This document shows, one piece after another, positions 58,699 to 62,633 of a DNA stretch of 62,633 bases; positions within the stretch are counted from its first letter, which is position 1; each line of letters begins with the position of its first letter. The position numbers and the translations under genes are program-made. Source of the stretch: an uncultured Anaerotruncus sp. (GTDB lineage Bacteria; Bacillota; Clostridia; Oscillospirales; Ruminococcaceae); assembly GCA_910586875.1 (NCBI GenBank), contig CAJUJI010000002.1:1-62633 (forward strand), read 5' to 3'. The notes beneath the pieces were generated by a model that searched no databases, was not told the DNA's origin, and worked only from the letters and a program-made list of their open reading frames with translations.

Positions 58699-59790
58699 CT
58701 ATTCATTTGATGCGTTTCCCAAAATCCGTATCTGTTTCTCCACATGGTTGAGCAATTCACAACCATCTTCGGTGACAATCACCAGGTCCTCAATGCGGGC
58801 GCCGAATTTTCCAGGAAGGTAGATCCCTGGCTCGATGGAGAAAACCATGTCTTTTTGGGCAAGGCCGGTGTTGATCGAACTGACATCCCCTTGCTCATGG
58901 TCCTCCATGCCGATAAAGTGGCCAAGCCGGTGGGTGAAAAATTCACCATACCCCGCGGCGGCAATATGATCGCGGGCGGCAGCATCGATATCGCACAAAC
59001 GCACGCCTGGCCGGACCATCGCCTCTGCGCGTTCGTTTGCCTCACGAACCAGATTATATAGGGCAACATAAGCAGAATCTGCCTTCTTCCAGAAATAGGT
59101 ACGGGTCATATCCGAGCAGTAATGCTCCTTTTTGCAGCCGATATCAATTACAATGCAGTCCCCCTCATGAATTACCGTGTCATCCGGGGTGTGATGTGGG
59201 TCGGAGGCATTTGCGCCGAACGAGATGATCGAGTCGAAAGCCAGCCCCTCACAGCCATATTCGGCATAACAGCGGTCAAGATAAGCGGCACATTCTCTTT
59301 CGGTGACACCATCATGCAGAAAGGCCACCAGCTTTTCCATACAGCTATCGTTGATCTGCGATGCCCTGCGCATCAGTTCCTTTTCGGCCTCATCCTTGCA
59401 GGCGCGCACCCGATCGACACAGTCGGAGCCGAGCACCGGACGGGTTCCCTCGCAGGCGTCCAGAATCGGCAGCAAAAATCGCGCAGCTATATTTTTATCC
59501 ACCCCCAGCATTCCGGCTGCGATGTACGGCGCAACCATCGCGGAGATGTCGTCGGTATCGGTATAAAGGACCGTCTCAAAGCCGGTGTCGCCCAATGCAA
59601 ACAGCTTGTTAGCAAATAGGATCGGGCCATTATCGACGCGCATTAGCAGCGCCCAGAACCGCTCGAATGGAAGCACATCAATACCGGTGAGATAGTAGAT
59701 GCTCAAATGATCGGTGATCAGCAGCTGGGAAAGGCCAGCCTCCTGCATCCGTTTGCAAACACGGGAAATTCGCTCTTGGTACAAATTCAT
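58699..59790 (-). CDS. M24-family Xaa-Pro peptidase
   Basis: The 363-residue metallopeptidase has a creatinase-type N-terminal domain (about 1-125) with ITDHLSIYYLTGID near residue 24 and an M24 domain. Metal ligands are Asp in VIDIGCKKEHYCSDMTRTYF near 215, His in THRLGHFIGMEDHEQ near 285, and Glu in FSIEPGIYLPGKFGARIED near 318. It probably cleaves prolyl dipeptides. ATG at 59788-59790 follows AAAGGG; the preceding ATG is also possible. It lies downstream of pepT across a terminator. Confidence 0.92.
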   Translation of the reverse strand: MNLYQERISRVCKRMQEAGLSQLLITDHLSIYYLTGIDVLPFERFWALLMRVDNGPILFANKLFALGDTGFETVLYTDTDDISAMVAPYIAAGMLGVDKNIAARFLLPILDACEGTRPVLGSDCVDRVRACKDEAEKELMRRASQINDSCMEKLVAFLHDGVTERECAAYLDRCYAEYGCEGLAFDSIISFGANASDPHHTPDDTVIHEGDCIVIDIGCKKEHYCSDMTRTYFWKKADSAYVALYNLVREANERAEAMVRPGVRLCDIDAAARDHIAAAGYGEFFTHRLGHFIGMEDHEQGDVSSINTGLAQKDMVFSIEPGIYLPGKFGARIEDLVIVTEDGCELLNHVEKQIRILGNASNE

Positions 59791-59821
59791 CATACCCTTT
59801 CTTTTTATTTGCACAAAACAA

Positions 59822-59848
59822 AAGGGGCAAGCGATACGCTTGCCCCTT
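59822..59848 (-). terminator. Terminator of pepT
   Basis: AAGGGGCAAGCG (59822-59833) and CGCTTGCCCCTT (59837-59848) are exactly complementary around ATA; the minus strand continues TTGTTTTG. It lies 15 bases after the stop. Confidence 0.9.
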
Positions 59849-59862
59849 AAAAACTGCCGGGA

Positions 59863-61104
59863 TTATTCCTCCACAAAGGAAGTAGCCAGCCGGATCAAGA
59901 TTTCGGCGCAGGCGTCTATTGCTTGGGTGGAAACATACTCATAGATGCTGTGGCCGTTCTGGTAGCCGGTGGAGATATTCGGGCAAGGCAGCCCTCTGCC
60001 GGAAAGCAGCGAACCATCGGTGCCGCCACGAATCGGAATTACGCGCGGAGTGACCCCCATGCTGGTGATCGCCTTGAATGCGTGATCCAGAATCTCCGGA
60101 CGAGGCTTAATAACCTCGTACATGCTGAAGTAGCTGTCCTCAAACGAAATTTCAACGGTACCCTCACCATACACGCTGTTGAGATAATCAACAAGCCGCT
60201 TCATAAACGCTTTGCGGTTGTTGAACCCATCCATATCAAAGTCACGGATGAGATATCTCAATTTTGTAGTGACAACACTGCCGTCAAAGGTCATCAGGTG
60301 ATAGTAGCCCTCGCGGTTCTCGGAATGCTCGCAGAACTCGGCGGACGGAAGCATACTATGGAACTGGGTGCCGATGGTGTTTGCGTTGACCATCTTGTTT
60401 TTCGCACGTCCGGGATGAATCATTACACCATGAATGGTGATATCCGCAAACGCAGCATTGAAGGTTTCAGCGTTGATTTCACCAACCGTCTGGCCGTCCA
60501 GTGTGTAAGCGAAATCTGCGCCAAAATAATCCAGGTCAAACACCTTTGCACCGTTGCAGCCGACCTCTTCATCGGTGGTGAAGCCGACCTTGATGGTGCC
60601 GTGCTTAACCTCGGGATGGGCCATCAGATACTCAACCAGATTCATAATTTCCGCGGTGCCGCATTTATCGTCCGCGCCCAACAGGGTGGTACCATCGGTA
60701 ACGATGATATCCTGGCCAACATAGTTAAGCATGTGCTCATAAATGTCGGTTTTCATCACAATGCCCTTTTCCTCGTTGAGTACGATATCCTTGCCGTCGT
60801 AATTTTCAACAATGCGGGTCTTGACATCTGTGCCCGACACATCAGGGGAAGTATCGATATGAGCGATATAGCCAACTACTGGCGCCTTGGTGTCACAATT
60901 GGCTGGGATGGTGGCATAGACATTGCCCGCATCGCACATACGGATATCCTGCGCGCCCAACTCCTCAAGCTCTTTTACCAGCAGGCGGCTCAGGTCCAGC
61001 TGCTTTGCAGTAGATGGCGGCGTGAGTCCGCCCGGCTGAGACTGGGTATCAATTTTAACATAACGTAAAAAGCGCTCGACAACATTGGAAAGCTGTTTAG
61101 CCAT
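59863..61104 (-). CDS. pepT: Peptidase T (M20B tripeptidase)
   Basis: The 413-residue aminotripeptidase has zinc ligands in YIAHIDTSPDVSG near residue 78, LLGADDKCGTAEIMNLVEYL near 138 (core GADDKCGTAEIM), TDEEVGCNGAKVFDLDYFGADFAYTLDG near 173 and IRGGTDGSLLSGRGLPCPNISTGYQNGHSIYE near 355 (core GGTDGSLLSGRGLPC). Length is standard. It lies 44 bases after the YfcC-type carrier gene and is probably cotranscribed, linking peptide or amino-acid uptake with cleavage. Confidence 0.96.
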   Translation of the reverse strand: MAKQLSNVVERFLRYVKIDTQSQPGGLTPPSTAKQLDLSRLLVKELEELGAQDIRMCDAGNVYATIPANCDTKAPVVGYIAHIDTSPDVSGTDVKTRIVENYDGKDIVLNEEKGIVMKTDIYEHMLNYVGQDIIVTDGTTLLGADDKCGTAEIMNLVEYLMAHPEVKHGTIKVGFTTDEEVGCNGAKVFDLDYFGADFAYTLDGQTVGEINAETFNAAFADITIHGVMIHPGRAKNKMVNANTIGTQFHSMLPSAEFCEHSENREGYYHLMTFDGSVVTTKLRYLIRDFDMDGFNNRKAFMKRLVDYLNSVYGEGTVEISFEDSYFSMYEVIKPRPEILDHAFKAITSMGVTPRVIPIRGGTDGSLLSGRGLPCPNISTGYQNGHSIYEYVSTQAIDACAEILIRLATSFVEE

Positions 61105-61148
61105 TGGTTACAATCCCCTTTCAAGCGATCATTGGATTTTTTGAAGAC

Positions 61149-62549
61149 TTACGACCAACCGAGCATCTGCGCAATCATCAGGAAGGCAGAGCCGACAACA
61201 ATATTGATGATGGTCAGCGGAATGATAAACTTCATCCATTTGTCATACCGCACGCCAGCGATGGCGCAAACGCCCATAAATAGACCAGCGGTTGGGAATA
61301 GCGGGTTGCCCAGACCTTCGCCGAGGCAGTAAGCGGAAACTGCAACCTGGCGGCTGATACCAACCACGTCGGCCAGCGGCGCCATCAGCGGCATAATCAC
61401 ATAAGCGTGACCGGAGGACGAGGAGATGAACAGGTTGAGCAGCAGGTTCACTAAGAACATACCAACCGCAGACAGAGCTGCCGGCAGCGCTGCCAGCGGG
61501 ATAGAAAGCGCATTTACAATCGTGTGGATGATATTGGAATCGGTCATAACAACGCTCAGTGCGTTAGCAAGGCCGATGATGACCGCCGCGCTGGACATCG
61601 TCTTAACGCCCTCGGTAAAGGATTTTGCAATTGAGTTGGGGGTCATTGCACCGATGATGCCCGCTGCAAAGGTAAGAACCATCATCGCAGTACCCAGCTG
61701 AGACATACCCCAGGAAAACTTGATTGTGCCGTAAGCGTAAACGATGAAGATGATTGCCAGCACTGCCAGGCAAAGCATATGACGGATGTTGAACTTTTCA
61801 GCGACGCCCTCAAAGTCCGCACTGCCATCGCTGTTATCGCTGTCGGTGTAGCAGCCGGTGATCGACTTAGAGGGGTCCTTGCGGATGTTGGTAGCATAAC
61901 GCAGTGAATACCAGATGCAAATACCTACAAACACAAACCACATGATCAGACGCACGCCTGCGCCGGACATGATCGGAATACCCGCGATTTCCTGACCAAT
62001 CATCGTATTGAATGGCTCGATTGGCGAGGAGACTGTGCCTGTGCTCGACGGCATATAAAGCGCCGCCACCACCATAATCGGGTCGAGCTTGAGCCGCTTG
62101 CAGATCATGACCATAATCGGCGCGAACGCCAGTGCAATGTTGTTGCCTGCACCAACCGAGCCGAGCGCCGCCATCATCAGACCGACGACCGGTAGAATGA
62201 TGTAATGATTGCCGCCGGTTTTTTGGATAAGATGCGCAACCGATGAACGGATTGTGCCAGTATCCTCCAGCACGCGGAATGCGCCGCCGATGAGCAGTGT
62301 GATGAAGATGACGCTTGCGCCCTTATTCATACCCTTATAAAAAGCCTCCAGGAACGCAACGAGTCCTGCCGGCTTACCTTCAACATAATGGTATGTACCC
62401 GCAATAACCGTCTTGCCGTCCTCCGCAAAATCGAACGAGCCCGCCGGTAGAATGAATGTCAGCAGGCAGATTACAATTAGCATCCCCACCAGTATGACAA
62501 TCGTATCGGGCATTTTGAGTTGTTTTTTCTCACTGTTAACCTGTTTCAT
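61149..62549 (-). CDS. YfcC family (DcuC-like) carrier
   Basis: The 466-residue membrane protein has about twelve helices and YfcC/DcuC (PF03606) features: MPDTIVILVGMLIVICLLTFILPAGSF near residue 12 (core FILPAGSFD), GSVGAGNNIALAFAPIM near 128, SSTGTVSSPIEPFNTMIGQEIAGIP near 155 (core SPIEPFNTMIGQ), and GHAYVIMPLMAPLADVVGISRQ near 385. Family members carry C4-dicarboxylates, amino acids or peptides; the substrate here is unknown. ATG at 62547-62549 follows GGGAGG; earlier in-frame codons lack a site. Confidence 0.9.
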   Translation of the reverse strand: MKQVNSEKKQLKMPDTIVILVGMLIVICLLTFILPAGSFDFAEDGKTVIAGTYHYVEGKPAGLVAFLEAFYKGMNKGASVIFITLLIGGAFRVLEDTGTIRSSVAHLIQKTGGNHYIILPVVGLMMAALGSVGAGNNIALAFAPIMVMICKRLKLDPIMVVAALYMPSSTGTVSSPIEPFNTMIGQEIAGIPIMSGAGVRLIMWFVFVGICIWYSLRYATNIRKDPSKSITGCYTDSDNSDGSADFEGVAEKFNIRHMLCLAVLAIIFIVYAYGTIKFSWGMSQLGTAMMVLTFAAGIIGAMTPNSIAKSFTEGVKTMSSAAVIIGLANALSVVMTDSNIIHTIVNALSIPLAALPAALSAVGMFLVNLLLNLFISSSSGHAYVIMPLMAPLADVVGISRQVAVSAYCLGEGLGNPLFPTAGLFMGVCAIAGVRYDKWMKFIIPLTIINIVVGSAFLMIAQMLGWS

Positions 62550-62633
62550 AAAACATATACCTCCCAGACTTTTTTCGTGTAGAATACGACCTCCTTTCTT
62601 GCTATTTTTCATTATACCGCTTTGTCCCAGATG
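62550..62633 (-). other. Upstream region of the YfcC-type gene, cut by the window edge
   Basis: This stretch is AT-rich with an AGGAGG-like purine run (on the minus strand) near 62590. An alternative in-frame start could lie here. No full gene or clear promoter is visible. Confidence 0.3.

Noticed and set aside
59923..61068. Plus-strand open frame of 381 codons opposite pepT
   Set aside because: pepT carries every catalytic motif on the minus strand; the opposite frame has no recognisable domain or start site.

Overview
The window reads as chromosomal DNA of a low-to-mid GC anaerobic Firmicute of class Clostridia, probably an Oscillospiraceae/Oscillospirales-like gut bacterium (inference). 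Support: an RnfCDGEAB complex, a tryptophan-type T-box leader, the gene orders infC-rpmI-rplT, dprA-topA-trmFO, rnc-radical SAM-smc-ftsY and aroQ-M24 peptidase-efp-CD1247-like, strong purine-rich ribosome-binding sites and many T-run terminators. Most genes between 4.8 and 42.2 kb lie on the minus strand. No rRNA, tRNA, CRISPR array or prophage was seen.

Region by region. 1-4.4 kb (+): a PHP phosphoesterase, an Lrp-type regulator overlapping an aminotransferase, then rqcH of ribosome quality control. 4.4-4.8 kb: a decayed IS200/IS605 TnpA. 4.8-10.7 kb (-): a TRAP transporter operon (dctM-dctP-cyclase-dctQ) preceded by a sigma-54-dependent PrpR-type activator. A good -24/-12 promoter lies between them, and GTTGC/GCAAC dyads suggest activator sites. 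10.8-17.6 kb (-): rnfCDGEAB, then a Gx-transporter-type membrane protein and the FMN transferase ApbE, which flavinylates Rnf subunits. 17.7-22.4 kb (-): a zinc-ribbon protein, efp, M24 peptidase, aroQ, an endonuclease IV-like TIM barrel, yqeG and rpsU. 22.5-28.9 kb (-): leuS, rsfS, yqeK, nadD, yhbY, rdgB, ftsY. 29-42.4 kb (-): smc, radical SAM, rnc, plsX, trmFO, topA, dprA, a TrmH-type methyltransferase, and infC-rpmI-rplT, with infC starting at AUU.

42.4-49.6 kb: an orphan 110-residue protein with its own promoter and terminator, an alanine/sodium symporter, a polysaccharide deacetylase, a 2-hydroxyacid dehydrogenase, and an ABC transporter (trpXYZ-like) under a T-box whose specifier reads UGG. 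49.6-53.8 kb: a LarA-like protein divergent from an AbgT-type transporter, followed by an M20 peptidase whose reading frame holds an in-frame TAA at codon 19. 53.9-58.5 kb (-): a penicillin-binding transpeptidase, the EndoA/MazF-type RNase behind a long unexplained and possibly structured leader, a lipoprotein, and nnrDE. 58.7-62.6 kb (-): an M24 peptidase, pepT and a YfcC-family carrier.

Themes. Energy conservation (Rnf plus its flavinylation enzyme) sits beside translation, replication and chromosome-segregation genes. Peptide and amino-acid use is prominent: two M24 peptidases, PepT, an M20 peptidase, AbgT, YfcC, AGCS and TrpXYZ. A dispersed intergenic repeat made of successive hairpins, with a shared AAAAGTTTTCG end, occurs five times. 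The strongest candidates for something undescribed are the ndoA leader RNA, the hairpin-mosaic repeat family, the sigma-54-controlled TRAP-cyclase module of unknown substrate, and the orphan 110-residue protein.
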